A DNA stretch of 64,000 nucleotides from CAJQQK01 sp049116495 (GCA_049116495.1 JAGDYV010000055.1:4968-68967), one strand, 5' to 3'. Positions 7,347 to 17,096 are shown, counted from the first letter of the stretch. The notes: generated by a model from the letters alone, not told the origin. A program made the numbers and translations.

Positions 7347-8909
7347 ATGGTCAGACTGACTGACCTGACATCCTATGCAGATGCGATGGCGCATTTCTCG
7401 AACAACGCCCTGTGGGCACTGTTCGATGGCGACCGCGAGCGTTTGAACATTGCCCATGAATGCATCGATCGCCATGCCGCCGATGCCAACCGCATTGCCG
7501 TCCGGATCGCCCATGACGATGGCCGAGATGAAACACTATCCTTTGCGACCATCGCCAGTTGGTCATCACGCTTCGCGCACTTTCTTGCCGATCAAGGCGT
7601 TCAACCGGGCGACCGCGTCGCCGTTATGCTGGAGCCGTCCTTGGCATTCTACGCCTGCATCTTCGGCTGCATGAAATTCGGCGCGATTGCGGTTCCGATG
7701 TTCACATTGTTCGGGACCGAGGGCGCACGCCTCAGGCTGGACGATTGCTCACCCAGCATGCTGATCACCAGTCAGGACAAGGCGGATGAGATCGGCCCCC
7801 TCGACGGGCTCTCCGTCATCGTCCCGGATGACGCCTTCTTTCAACGCCTTGACGGCCTCGCGGATCGATATGAGTGGCAGACGACCGCCAACGAGTTGGC
7901 AGCGTTTCAATATACATCCGGCACAACCCGCGCGCTGCCGGAAGCCATTCGCCACACACATCGTGCCGTCGTGCTCGTCTCGATCGCGGCGCTTTACGGA
8001 ACCGGCATCCGGCCAGGTGATGAGTTCTTCTGTCCCTCCTCGCCGGCATGGGGACACGGGCTCTGGCACGGCACATTGGCACCGCTCGCCCTTGGCGTGA
8101 CAACTGGCGTCTACGCCGGCCGCTTCGACGCGGACCGCCTGATGCGCGCCCTGCAAGACTACCGCATCACCAATCTCTCCGCTGCAGCAACTCACTACCG
8201 CATGATGATGAATGCCGGCACGGCAGACCAATACCGCTTCGCGATTGAGAAACTTTCCTTTACCGGCGAACCGATCGACGATGAAACGCTGAAGTTCGTT
8301 GATCGGACGTTCCACAAGCCGGTCTGCAGCATGTATGGCACGACCGAGATCGGTGTCATTCTCGTGAATTATCCAGGCGCCGCAGATTTCCCCGTGAAAC
8401 CCGGCGCCCTCGGCAAGCCAGTGCCCAACGTCAACGTCGAAATCCACCGCAGCAATGGCCAACGCACCGATCCCGGTGAAACCGGCGAAATCATGCTACA
8501 GAGACGCGACACCTGGGTCCCCACGAAGGACCTCGGTTTCATCGATGACGATGGCTACTTTTATCATGCCGGCCGCGCGGACGATGTTATCATCTCGGCA
8601 GGCTGGACGATGAGCGCTGTAGAAATCGAAAACGCTCTGCTTGCGCATCCCGATATCAGAGAAGCTGCCGTCATCGGAGTCCCGGACGAAATCCGCGGCC
8701 AGGTCGTGAAGGCTTTTCTCGTCACCTCCAGGAACGCCGACAAGACCTTTGTCAGCGACGTGCAGACATTCGTCAGAAATCGCCTCAGCCAACATGAATA
8801 TCCACGCCACATCGCGGTTGTAAATAACCTGCCCAAAACCCCTGCCGGCAAGGTCAATCGCAAGGTCCTGCGAGATCAGGAACGTCGCATCGCCGCCCAA
8901 CCAACCTGA
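7347..8909 (+). CDS. AMP-dependent acyl-CoA synthetase/ligase
   Basis: A 520-residue member of the ANL superfamily, which activates a carboxylic acid as acyl-AMP and transfers it to CoA. Motifs in order are the P-loop YTSGTTRALPE (residues 189-199), the A5 motif YGTTEIG, the A7/A8 block DLGFIDDDGYFYHAGRADD, and the A10 motif PKTPAGKVNRK with the catalytic lysine. The A3 P-loop departs from the usual TSGTTGxPKG: Gly is replaced by Arg and the Lys by Glu. The ATG at 7347 follows GGAG by 8 bases; upstream in-frame starts lack such a site. The gene is divergent from the selenoprotein operon and followed 27 bases later by the hydratase gene, so the two probably process the same acid. Substrate unknown. 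Confidence 0.9.
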   Translation: MVRLTDLTSYADAMAHFSNNALWALFDGDRERLNIAHECIDRHAADANRIAVRIAHDDGRDETLSFATIASWSSRFAHFLADQGVQPGDRVAVMLEPSLAFYACIFGCMKFGAIAVPMFTLFGTEGARLRLDDCSPSMLITSQDKADEIGPLDGLSVIVPDDAFFQRLDGLADRYEWQTTANELAAFQYTSGTTRALPEAIRHTHRAVVLVSIAALYGTGIRPGDEFFCPSSPAWGHGLWHGTLAPLALGVTTGVYAGRFDADRLMRALQDYRITNLSAAATHYRMMMNAGTADQYRFAIEKLSFTGEPIDDETLKFVDRTFHKPVCSMYGTTEIGVILVNYPGAADFPVKPGALGKPVPNVNVEIHRSNGQRTDPGETGEIMLQRRDTWVPTKDLGFIDDDGYFYHAGRADDVIISAGWTMSAVEIENALLAHPDIREAAVIGVPDEIRGQVVKAFLVTSRNADKTFVSDVQTFVRNRLSQHEYPRHIAVVNNLPKTPAGKVNRKVLRDQERRIAAQPT

Positions 8910-8936
8910 CGCCCGATATTGAGAAAGGAATGCTCC

Positions 8937-10073
8937 GTGAGCAAAGACGCCGACCTGTTTCCCAAGATCACCGAAGAGGGACTCGAACTATTGCGCGGGC
9001 GCATCGGGGTTACGATTGAAAATACGCTTGAGCCCTGGTGTTACGAAGCGACCCGCGACAACATTCGCCACTACGCGCATGGCATCGGTGATGACAACCC
9101 GCTGTGGTGTGATCCCGACTACGCCGCGAAGACCAAGTTCGGAACGATCATCGCGCTTCCGAGTTTCCTGTTTGCGACCAACCGGATTATTTCCGGCTAT
9201 GTCGGCGGGCTGCCGGGCGTACATGCGATGTGGGCCGGCGCCGACTGGACCTGGCACAAGCCGGTCATGCGCAATGACGAGATCTCCACAAATGCACACT
9301 TGAAAGAACTCGTCGAACACCAGACACGTTTCGCCGGACGCGCGATCCAGCAGGTCTATCACGTCGATTTTTTCAATCAGCAAGGCGACCTCGTTGCTGA
9401 AGCCGACAGTTGGTGCTTTCGAACCGATCGTGACGAAGCGCGTGAACGTGGCACAAAATATAAAGAGGTCAACGCCAAACCGCAGCGCAAATATTCAGAC
9501 GCAGAACTCGAAGACTTCTTCGAACTCTACGCCAACGAGGAAGTTCGTGGCAGCACGCCGCGTTACTGGGAAGACGTCGAAGAAGGCGAGCCGCTGACCC
9601 CGCTCGCCAAAGGCCCGATGACCGTCACGGGCTTCATTGCCTACGCCCAAGGCTGGGGCGGCCTGTACATACGTGCCAACAAGCTCAACTGGCGCCAAAT
9701 CACCGCCCATCCCGGTCTCGGTATCAAAAACCGCTTCGGCATTCCGGATTGTCCGGAGCGTGTTCACTGGGAGGAGGAGTTTGCCAGGATGGTCGGCACA
9801 CCTGGCGCTTATGACTACGGCCCTGAGCGTTGTTCCTGGCTGACCCATCATTTGACAAACTGGATGGGCGATGACGGCTTCCTGCGCAAATCATCATGTA
9901 AGATCCGCCGCCACAACCCAGAAGGCGACATGCTGACGTTCACCGGCAAGGTTAAACGGAAATTCATCGCGGATGGCTGCCACCAGGTAGAAATCGAACA
10001 AGAGGCGCGCAATCAGGACGGCGAGCTGTCGATCATCGGCAGCGGCGTCGTCGAATTGCCAAACCGCGCCTAG
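8937..10073 (+). CDS. MaoC-like double-hotdog acyl dehydratase/hydratase
   Basis: A 378-residue protein with two hotdog-type halves. The first half contains IRHYAHGIGDDNPLW and YAAKTKFGTIIALPSF, matching the R-hydratase/FAS1-like dehydratase pattern in which Asp and His in the first stretch are catalytic. The second half begins near GPMTVTGFIAYAQGWGG and ends with a SGVVELPNR strand. Proteins of this type hydrate or dehydrate enoyl- or hydroxyacyl-CoA thioesters, often methyl-branched. The GTG at 8937 is preceded by AAAGGA at a good distance; a TTG at 8919 would overlap that site and is less likely. Probably co-transcribed with the upstream CoA ligase. Confidence 0.8.
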   Translation: MSKDADLFPKITEEGLELLRGRIGVTIENTLEPWCYEATRDNIRHYAHGIGDDNPLWCDPDYAAKTKFGTIIALPSFLFATNRIISGYVGGLPGVHAMWAGADWTWHKPVMRNDEISTNAHLKELVEHQTRFAGRAIQQVYHVDFFNQQGDLVAEADSWCFRTDRDEARERGTKYKEVNAKPQRKYSDAELEDFFELYANEEVRGSTPRYWEDVEEGEPLTPLAKGPMTVTGFIAYAQGWGGLYIRANKLNWRQITAHPGLGIKNRFGIPDCPERVHWEEEFARMVGTPGAYDYGPERCSWLTHHLTNWMGDDGFLRKSSCKIRRHNPEGDMLTFTGKVKRKFIADGCHQVEIEQEARNQDGELSIIGSGVVELPNRA

Positions 10074-10454
10074 CAAGGTTCCCCCCATGTTCTGGACCAA
10101 GCAGTTCTTTCCTGGTGATGTTCATGTTTCAAGAACACCAGGCAATACGGCTCGACGGCGAATCGAGCGTGTACCGCGATGCTCTCCACCGGCCTGGATA
10201 CCCCACGATTAATCCAATGGCGTTTCGAACTTCTGATCTGCCTAAGGATTAATTTGCAGGCGCTAATGCTCACGCCCGCAAAAAGAAAGCAATCGGCGAA
10301 ACATGTCGAACCTCGTTCAACAAGCAATCAAGTACCCTACTGACCGTAGAATGGCGCTTAGAAAGGATAAATATATTCCTACCTTGGGCAGCAACCGGGC
10401 CAATGTTAATGAATATTATCTAGACCAGGTTTTCATCTTTAATCAAGATGACGA
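10074..10454. other. Intergenic region between the metabolic and exopolysaccharide blocks
   Basis: The 381 bases become clearly more AT-rich toward 10350-10450, as expected of a promoter region for the next gene. An imperfect hairpin (CCTGGTG with CACCAGG, 10111-10142) follows the hydratase gene but has no T-tract. I see no gene here. Confidence 0.5.
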
Positions 10455-11549
10455 TTGCAGCCAAAGAGATCGAAATTGAGCACCACCGATAACTCAGATG
10501 TCGGATCAATTGCGTCGGAACATAATCTCTCATGGAGATTGGGCAGCGACCGCTCGGCTGTTTCCATTTTACCAAAACCAAACGGGAAAGCAGTCCGCTC
10601 CTCAGAGCTCACCACAAAACAAGGCGAATCTGTGGGGGACGGTGCCGATCAGAGCCCATTGTTCTCGCAATCCTGGTGGTGGGACGCCGCCAATCCTGGA
10701 GAGTGGGACATTGTTGAATATCGCGAAGATGGGCGTGTTATTGGCGCTCTGCCGTTCCGCCTTCACAAAAGGTACCATTTGCGCTGCATAAGAATGCCGA
10801 CTTTGGCGCGAGTCATTAAACCCAAAATAGAGATTGCGAGTGAAAAACCGTCAACACGCAATTTAAAAACCAAACGCACAATTCAGCATCTCGTAGATTC
10901 TCTGCCGCGTTTCGATCAATTTGATCTGGTGCTTCCGCCGAATTCAGGCCTCGAACTACCGTTTGTTCTGAGCGGTTTCAATTCGATATCCTCGTATACG
11001 TATACGTGCGGCGCCGATACCGTTGATGACCTGTGGTCATTGATGCATCGAAAAACACGCAACAATATTAATTGTGGCAAGCGCAGTTGTGAGGTCGAAC
11101 TCCACTACGACCTCGATCGCTTCATGAAAATTTCGTCCGATCCTCAGTCGATCAAAAAGGGCGCAGATTACAACGATTACGCTGCAATCGAACGCATCTG
11201 GAATGCATGTCGAGCGCGCGATAGCGCTGCAATAATCACGACGAACTGCGATACAGCGGGAGATATCGCCTCTGCCATAATCGTATGGGACAATTCGACT
11301 CTCTATTACTGGTTGGCCGCACGTTTGCCACAGGCCCAAAGAGGAGGCGCAAACAGCATATTGATCTGGGAAGCCATTCAGGTTGCAAAAAGAAAGAATC
11401 TGATTTTCGATGCCGATGGCTACTATCATCCGGCTCACGGACTATTTCTCGCCGGCTTTGGCCTGAAGCCAGTGATCAGGCCAAACATTTCGAGCTCCAA
11501 TCGCCAGTGGAGATTTGCGGAGCTCTTCAAGCCGAAGATGCCTTCCTGA
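10455..11549 (+). CDS. GNAT/FemAB-like acyltransferase of the CelD/BcsL type
   Basis: About 364 residues. The middle and C-terminal parts have the look of the Acetyltransf_6 (CelD/BcsL) group often found in exopolysaccharide loci: FSQSWWWDAANPGEWDI near the front, DLWSLMHRKTRNNINCGKRSCEV in the centre, and SAIIVWDNSTLYYWLAARLPQAQ then ANSILIWEAIQVAKRKN and LIFDADGYYHPAHGLFLAGFG at the end. Such enzymes are thought to acylate sugars or amino groups in the cytoplasm. The listed start is a TTG at 10455; no ATG is available in frame near the N-terminus and the first 30 residues look non-conserved, so the true start is uncertain. The gene precedes a GMC oxidoreductase gene on the same strand. Confidence 0.65.
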   Translation: MQPKRSKLSTTDNSDVGSIASEHNLSWRLGSDRSAVSILPKPNGKAVRSSELTTKQGESVGDGADQSPLFSQSWWWDAANPGEWDIVEYREDGRVIGALPFRLHKRYHLRCIRMPTLARVIKPKIEIASEKPSTRNLKTKRTIQHLVDSLPRFDQFDLVLPPNSGLELPFVLSGFNSISSYTYTCGADTVDDLWSLMHRKTRNNINCGKRSCEVELHYDLDRFMKISSDPQSIKKGADYNDYAAIERIWNACRARDSAAIITTNCDTAGDIASAIIVWDNSTLYYWLAARLPQAQRGGANSILIWEAIQVAKRKNLIFDADGYYHPAHGLFLAGFGLKPVIRPNISSSNRQWRFAELFKPKMPS

Positions 11550-11803
11550 ACACATCCCGGCTGAGCCACGCCGGCCATATCGCTGTGCCAATACTCCTTG
11601 AGACCAGAGACCGTTTGCCGAGGTAATTGCGACACTTCTGCAGCGGTGCTGAGGGGTGCTCAATGGTCACAATTCATTAATGACGATTGCTCGTGTCGCA
11701 GCAGGCTCACACGCCTGCCGTGCTAATTGTCAAGCTACGGGGCTCAAAATTTCGTGGGTTCCAGGTACATCAATACATTTGAAATCGAGGGCTGGGTTTT
11801 TGT

Positions 11804-13459
11804 ATGATTGTTGATCCATTTTCACTCACAACAGATCAAGTGGAAACAGATGTTTGCGTCGTTGGCGCAGGTCCTGCCGGTATCACGATCGCTCGGGAGT
11901 TTCTCAACCGTAATGTGCAAGTCGCACTGATTGAAAGCGGTGACGTCGACTTCAATGAAAAAGTCCAGGAACTCGCCGACGGAGCGGTTCACGGTGATCC
12001 GATCGTGCCACCGGTCGTATCGAATCTTCGCCAATTTGGTGGCAACGCCCATCTTTGGCATATGCAAATCGGCGAAAACCGATTGGGCGTCCGGTATTGC
12101 GCGCTCGACGACATCGATTTCGAAAAGCGTGACTGGATCCCGCACAGCGGCTGGCCATTTGATCGAAATCACCTGCTACCATTTTATGAGAGGGCCCAGG
12201 CTGTCTGCCAGATCGGACCATTCACTTACACCGCAGATCATTGGGAGGATGAGCAGCGTCGGCGGATGTCGATGGATGAAAGCATCTTGGAAACCAGGGT
12301 TTATCAATTTGGTCCCTCCGATGCCTTCCACACCTCGTATCGAAAAGACCTCGAAGCCGCAAAAAATATCAGTCTGTTCAATCACTCCAACGTCGTCGAA
12401 ATCATCACTAACGAAGCTGGCACGGAAATCGTACGTGCACGTGTCATGCGCCTGGATGGCCAGCAATACTGGATCGCGGCAAAGCAATTCATCCTGGCCA
12501 CCGGCGGTTATGGCAACGCCAAATTGCTGTTGTCATCAAACAATCAACAACCCAACGGCGTCGGCAACCAGCATGATGTTGTCGGCCGCTACTATCATGA
12601 CCATCCGGAATTTCTCGGTGGCTATATCACGCCGAATGACAGCAACATATTTAATAACATGGCTCTCTACGACATGCGGCGGGTCGCCGGCACAACGGTG
12701 ATGGGCTTCCTGCAGCTTTCAGAAAAGGTCTTAAGAGAGAACCAATTACTGAATTGCAACACCATGCTTTTCCCCCGTCCCAACCAAAGGGCGGTCGCCG
12801 CGGTAGAGTCAATTCGATCAATAGGGCAAGGTCGATCTATCAAGTCGCTGCTTCGTTTAAAGAATCTGATCAACATCGGGAAAGGAATTCCACCCATAGC
12901 CAAAGCTGCCTTTAATTCGAAATTTAAAAAGCAAACCCTGCTACCATACTTCTGCCACGATGGCTGGAGCGAGACTCTGGATAACCGGAAGTTGTTTGAG
13001 CGCCTGGAAATTAGACACATGCTTGAGCAATCACCGGATCCGGAAAACCGCGTCACGTTGGGTTCCAACCGCGACGCCTTGGGTTGTCGCAAGCTGGAAG
13101 TCCACTGGCGGTTGCAAAAAAGTGATCTTGAAAACTTCAAGCAATCACTGGATCTGGCTTCACATCAATTGCGCGCATCCGGCCTTGGCGATTATCAGAT
13201 CGACTTGAATGAAGCGGGACTGCCAAACCCAACAAGCCCAATGGGTTCCCACCACCTGATGGGCACGACAAGAATGCACGGTGATCCACGCAAAGGCGTC
13301 GTCAACGCGGATTGCCAGGTGCATGGAATTGACAATTTGTTTGTGGCTGGAAGTTCAACGTTCCCAACAGCCGGCCATGCGAATCCGACATTGACCATTA
13401 TCGCTATGGCGCTGCGATTGGCCGACTTTGTCGGAGAGAGATTGACCGGTAGAAACTAG
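11804..13459 (+). CDS. GMC-type FAD-dependent oxidoreductase
   Basis: A 551-residue glucose-methanol-choline family flavoprotein. The N-terminus has the ADP-binding motif VCVVGAGPAGITIARE (about residues 18-33), and an Arg-Gln-Phe-Gly-Gly-Asn segment corresponds to the substrate-side FAD loop. The C-terminal domain has GSHHLMGTTRMH and a final FVAGSSTFPTAGHANPTLT block, the usual GMC_oxred_C signature with the catalytic His region. No signal peptide is visible, so it should act in the cytoplasm. Its closest relative in the window is the convergent gene at 13727-15415, with about 270 bases between their stops. Placement in the polysaccharide locus suggests oxidation of a sugar or sugar-derived alcohol; this is inference. 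Confidence 0.85.
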   Translation: MIVDPFSLTTDQVETDVCVVGAGPAGITIAREFLNRNVQVALIESGDVDFNEKVQELADGAVHGDPIVPPVVSNLRQFGGNAHLWHMQIGENRLGVRYCALDDIDFEKRDWIPHSGWPFDRNHLLPFYERAQAVCQIGPFTYTADHWEDEQRRRMSMDESILETRVYQFGPSDAFHTSYRKDLEAAKNISLFNHSNVVEIITNEAGTEIVRARVMRLDGQQYWIAAKQFILATGGYGNAKLLLSSNNQQPNGVGNQHDVVGRYYHDHPEFLGGYITPNDSNIFNNMALYDMRRVAGTTVMGFLQLSEKVLRENQLLNCNTMLFPRPNQRAVAAVESIRSIGQGRSIKSLLRLKNLINIGKGIPPIAKAAFNSKFKKQTLLPYFCHDGWSETLDNRKLFERLEIRHMLEQSPDPENRVTLGSNRDALGCRKLEVHWRLQKSDLENFKQSLDLASHQLRASGLGDYQIDLNEAGLPNPTSPMGSHHLMGTTRMHGDPRKGVVNADCQVHGIDNLFVAGSSTFPTAGHANPTLTIIAMALRLADFVGERLTGRN

Positions 13460-13551
13460 GGCCCGTTTGGATGCGTTTCAAGTCGATCGCATGTTGCCCC
13501 GCAGCCCTCAAAAATAAAAGCCATACCAAGAGAGCAAAAACGATCTTCGGC

Positions 13552-13569
13552 GGTTCGGCCGTCCGAACC
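13552..13569. terminator. Hairpin between the two convergent GMC genes
   Basis: GGTTCGG pairs with CCGAACC across a four-base loop. On the minus strand a run of five T follows about 12 bases after the stem, so it may end transcription of the minus-strand gene, but it is not a textbook terminator. Confidence 0.3.
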
Positions 13570-13726
13570 ATGCGTCCCACTTGGCAATTTCTATCCGCGG
13601 GGGTGGACCTGCAAACTTCAAGCTGGAAAAGACTTCCGGAAAAAGGTCAAAGGCGCTGGCGTCAAACGCACTCCGTCGACGCATCCCTCCGTCTTGGCTC
13701 CGAAACTAGTGCACCGCAGAGCCCCA

Positions 13727-15415
13727 TTATTGAAACTCGGATTTGATCAAATCGGCCAACCTGATGGACATTGCCACAATGGTCAGTGTCGGATTGGTAT
13801 AGCCGCCTGTCGGAAACGTCGAGCTGCCCGCCAAGTACAGATTGCTCATACCGTGCACGCGGCAATCCGAGTCGACAACACCTTGGCGCGGGTCGTCATG
13901 CATTCTGGTTGTCCCCATGAGGTGGTGGGAACCGGTAGGGCGAACAATTTCCGAAAGACCTCCATCGTCTTGATCAACATGGTACTCGCCCAATCCGGCA
14001 CGGCGCAATTCTCGAGAAATCACCTTCAGCGAACGTGTATAGCTCTCTGCATCTCTTCGATGCCAACGCCAATGCACCTCTAGCCTTTGACAATCCAGGG
14101 CGTCGCGGTCGGCACCCAATTGAACTCTGTTATCCGGGTCCGGAGATTGTTCGATCAAGTGCATGGTTTCAAACCGCTCAAATCGAGCAGAGTTATCCGC
14201 CATTTTCGACCAACCGCCACTTCCGACGTTCGGCAGGAAAGGTTGATCCTGGGTTTGGCTTAGATAGGCAGCCTTGGCAATTGCCATCGGATCTCGAACG
14301 ATATCCCGCAGATAGCCAGGCAACGCATCACGCAATCGACCCTGCGGTAGCGATGCCCGCGCCGGGGCCTTGAATTTTCTGGCGGTCGACTCCATCAAAT
14401 TCTTGAAAGAACTGACAGCCTGCGTTTGACGTGCGTTCGGTCGAGGAAACAGCATGACGTCCACGCCAAGCAACTGCTCCCGCTCCAGGGCGCTCTTAGA
14501 CAGCCGTAGAAAACCTTGAATGGACGAACCTCTTATCGAGCGCAGATCATATAGTGACGCCTTGTTAAAGAGTTGCCGTTCGGTCGGCGTGAAATGTCCG
14601 CTGAAGGCTTGCGGATGGTCATGATAATACCTCCCCACAACGTCATGCTCGTTACCCAGCCCCGCGGATTGCTTTTTGTTGGACATCAACAACAGTCGGG
14701 CATTTTCAAAACCACCGCACGCCAGGACGAATGTCTTCGCCGTGACCGAGAATTGCTTGCCGCCCAGGCAACGCACGCGCACTCGATCAGCAGTTCGGCC
14801 TGTTTCTTTTGCAACAATCTCCACGGCATTTGCGTGAGAGAAGATCTTGACGTTGCCTGCGTCTAGCAGCTCCTCTCGATACTTCGTATGAAACACATCT
14901 CCCGGCCCAAATTGAAATATCCCAGTCTCCAAGTCATCGCCAGTCACTGGAAATCTTTGCCGATCATCGCCCTCCCAGTCGGCAGCATCATAAGCATAGG
15001 GCCCGCACCCGCATACGTCCTGCGCTCTTTCATAATACGGAATCAGATGAGCCCGGTCGAAAGGCCAACCACTATGCGGGACCCAATCGCGCTTTTCAAA
15101 ATCAATTTCGTCAAACGGAACGTATCGGATACCAAACTTTCCGTTGGCCATCTTGATGATCCATACATTGGCATTCCCTCCAAACTGTCGATGATTGGCG
15201 ATATAGGGCGAGATCAAAGGATCGCCAAAAGTATCTCCGTCCGCGAGTGCCTGAGTGGCGGCATCGAACTCGACCCCACCACTTTCCAGCAACGCAACTC
15301 GCACATCCTTTCCCGCCAGTTCACGGGCAAGAGAAATTCCAGCAGGCCCCGCCCCAACGACGCAAACGTCCGCTTCGATTAGGTCGTCTGGTAACGAGCG
15401 CGCATCAATAAGCAT
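13727..15415 (-). CDS. GMC-type FAD-dependent oxidoreductase, paralogue
   Basis: A 562-residue flavoprotein with the same layout as the product of 11804-13459: VCVVGAGPAGISLARE near the front, NHRQFGGNANVWIIKMANG, the DFEKRDWVPHSGWPFDR segment nearly identical in both, and GSHHLMGTTRMH plus YLAGSSTFPTGGYTNPTLT at the end. The two are clearly diverged duplicates in convergent orientation. The ATG at 15415 is preceded by GGAGAG at the right distance and matches the start of the paralogue better than the upstream in-frame start at 15445. It lies downstream of the WecG-type glycosyltransferase gene on the same strand, with a 328-base gap. Confidence 0.85.
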   Translation of the reverse strand: MLIDARSLPDDLIEADVCVVGAGPAGISLARELAGKDVRVALLESGGVEFDAATQALADGDTFGDPLISPYIANHRQFGGNANVWIIKMANGKFGIRYVPFDEIDFEKRDWVPHSGWPFDRAHLIPYYERAQDVCGCGPYAYDAADWEGDDRQRFPVTGDDLETGIFQFGPGDVFHTKYREELLDAGNVKIFSHANAVEIVAKETGRTADRVRVRCLGGKQFSVTAKTFVLACGGFENARLLLMSNKKQSAGLGNEHDVVGRYYHDHPQAFSGHFTPTERQLFNKASLYDLRSIRGSSIQGFLRLSKSALEREQLLGVDVMLFPRPNARQTQAVSSFKNLMESTARKFKAPARASLPQGRLRDALPGYLRDIVRDPMAIAKAAYLSQTQDQPFLPNVGSGGWSKMADNSARFERFETMHLIEQSPDPDNRVQLGADRDALDCQRLEVHWRWHRRDAESYTRSLKVISRELRRAGLGEYHVDQDDGGLSEIVRPTGSHHLMGTTRMHDDPRQGVVDSDCRVHGMSNLYLAGSSTFPTGGYTNPTLTIVAMSIRLADLIKSEFQ

Positions 15416-15743
15416 TGAGCTCTCCGATATATGCCGCCGCGGCACTCAAGACGGCTGCTTTGATCCCGCCCAGCTTCAATAAGGTTTTTGGCCATGCCCA
15501 AAGCAGGTCTATACCGGTGCAAACGTGTCGAGATCTTTCGCGCCGATAATCCCGCGACAATCATCCCGGCCCCGCACCATACTCACTACTGCGTTCCGAA
15601 AGCTCGAAACCGCTGGTTGGTCTAGGGGCTCACCAACAAATCTGTAAAAACGATCCAATTGGTGCAACGCGCCTGACAGTACATGAATACGCTTCCAACC
15701 ATGCGCGTATATGATCAGGATCAAGCTACCTGACGACGGTCGC
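15416..15743. other. Intergenic region
   Basis: About 330 bases between the glycosyltransferase stop and the GMC gene start, both on the minus strand. I see no gene with a plausible ribosome binding site; a separate promoter for the GMC gene is possible. Confidence 0.4.
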
Positions 15744-16568
15744 TTAACCCGGTCGCCATTCAGCAGTCTTCCGGGAAATAGCGCGAGAAACTTCTGCACC
15801 TGCAACAAGCGCAAACACAACGGCGCAACGGGCGTAGCGCATGCCGAGGCGGTGTGGGTTACTGGCGAGGCGCCAGAGCCATTCCAGTCCCATAACCTGC
15901 ATCGCAGCCGGCGCTCTTCGCTGATGACCCACGATAAAATCGGCCGCAGCACCGGCACAAATAAAACCACATTCAACACCCGCCTCGATTGCACGCATCG
16001 AGAAAATCTCTTGCTTGGGCGCCCCCAGCAGAACGAAACACAATCCTGCGTCCGACTGGCGAATGCGTTCAATCACGGCATCCGCCTCAGCGCCCTCAAC
16101 ATCGAACCCTTGCGGCGGTGACTCCATGCCAGCGATGATTAACTTGCCATCGGAACGCTTTTTCAACTCAGCAGCAGCGCCTTCCAATACACTGTCGGAC
16201 GTACCGAACAAATAAATGGGAATGTTGTGCTCCGCCGCCGCAAGCGACAACGGAATGAGCATATCGGCGCCTGTCGTGCGTCGCACCGCTGACCACTGCC
16301 GGCGCGCCAATGCAGCAACCGGTGCACCATCAGCCGTCACGAACCGCGCACTGCTATAAGCCCGGCGAAATCGGGCTTCGTTGCGGAGCTTCACGAGGTG
16401 ATCAAGATTGAGCGTCAGGCAGGTAAAGCCCTCGCCGCGACGTGCGGAATCAACAATCGTGGAGACCGCACTCTTGAGTTCCGAAAGGTTGATCGTCCAT
16501 CCATCAACAATGGCCGCCCGGGAAGAAGTCTGTTCGTCTGCGACATCAGAACCGTTAGAAGCACGCAT
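15744..16568 (-). CDS. WecG/TagA/CpsF family glycosyltransferase
   Basis: A 274-residue protein of the usual length for GT26 enzymes, which add a sugar to a lipid-linked glycan intermediate at the inner face of the membrane. Characteristic blocks are LTLNLDHLVKLRNEARFRRAY, ARFVTADGAPVAALAR with the conserved TADG, RTTGADMLIPLSLAAAE, YLFGTSDSVLEGAAAELKKR, CFVLLGAPKQEIF and CAGAAADFIVGHQRRAPA followed by GLEWLWRLASNPHRLGMRY. The ATG at 16568 has AGGA upstream; the longer frame begins with TTG at 16604 and is less likely. It sits about 530 bases after the exporter gene and could belong to the same biosynthetic pathway. Confidence 0.9.
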   Translation of the reverse strand: MRASNGSDVADEQTSSRAAIVDGWTINLSELKSAVSTIVDSARRGEGFTCLTLNLDHLVKLRNEARFRRAYSSARFVTADGAPVAALARRQWSAVRRTTGADMLIPLSLAAAEHNIPIYLFGTSDSVLEGAAAELKKRSDGKLIIAGMESPPQGFDVEGAEADAVIERIRQSDAGLCFVLLGAPKQEIFSMRAIEAGVECGFICAGAAADFIVGHQRRAPAAMQVMGLEWLWRLASNPHRLGMRYARCAVVFALVAGAEVSRAISRKTAEWRPG

Positions 16569-17096
16569 AAAGAGACAGTCCTGATTACCAGATAACAAAA
16601 TCAAACACTGACTAAGTTATTAACAACTCATTAAAGATGGTGCAATCCGAAACCAATCTATTATTGAGCGACTGGATGTCTCATCCGGTATCAAAAAATT
16701 TCCAAAGCGCGATAGAATACCGGCGTACCGAATTAAGTATAAAATTCAAAAATCAAACAGCGCTCGTGTAACAGCATCAAGGCCCGAGCGAAAACTGACT
16801 GCACATTTATCATTTGCTTTGCAGCCGTCGACATTTGTCGGAGGTCTCGCGACGACGTTCGCAGCCGAGAAACCGCCCGCGTGCTGTCGCGGTCGCGAAT
16901 GTCGGCCACAATTCCTTCCTTGCAGGAGTAAACCCGACAGTCCGCATCAGTTCGCTGAACGATATGCCGTCCCTGCACGCAAGCAACCGACGGCGATCAG
17001 CCGACAGCTCCCGCGAACCGCCAAAATATCCAATTGCCGCCACTCATTGATCACAGCTGGATCAAAGAGCGGCCGCCCAAAGCTCTAGGATCGGCG
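16569..17096. other. Long intergenic region in the exopolysaccharide locus
   Basis: The part next to the WecG-type gene (about 16570-16800) is AT-rich and promoter-like; the rest is GC-rich with several overlapping frames. The longest minus-strand frame with any protein-like character is a GTG-started one at 16810-17043 of 77 codons, but I see no motif or ribosome binding site and do not call it. Confidence 0.4.
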
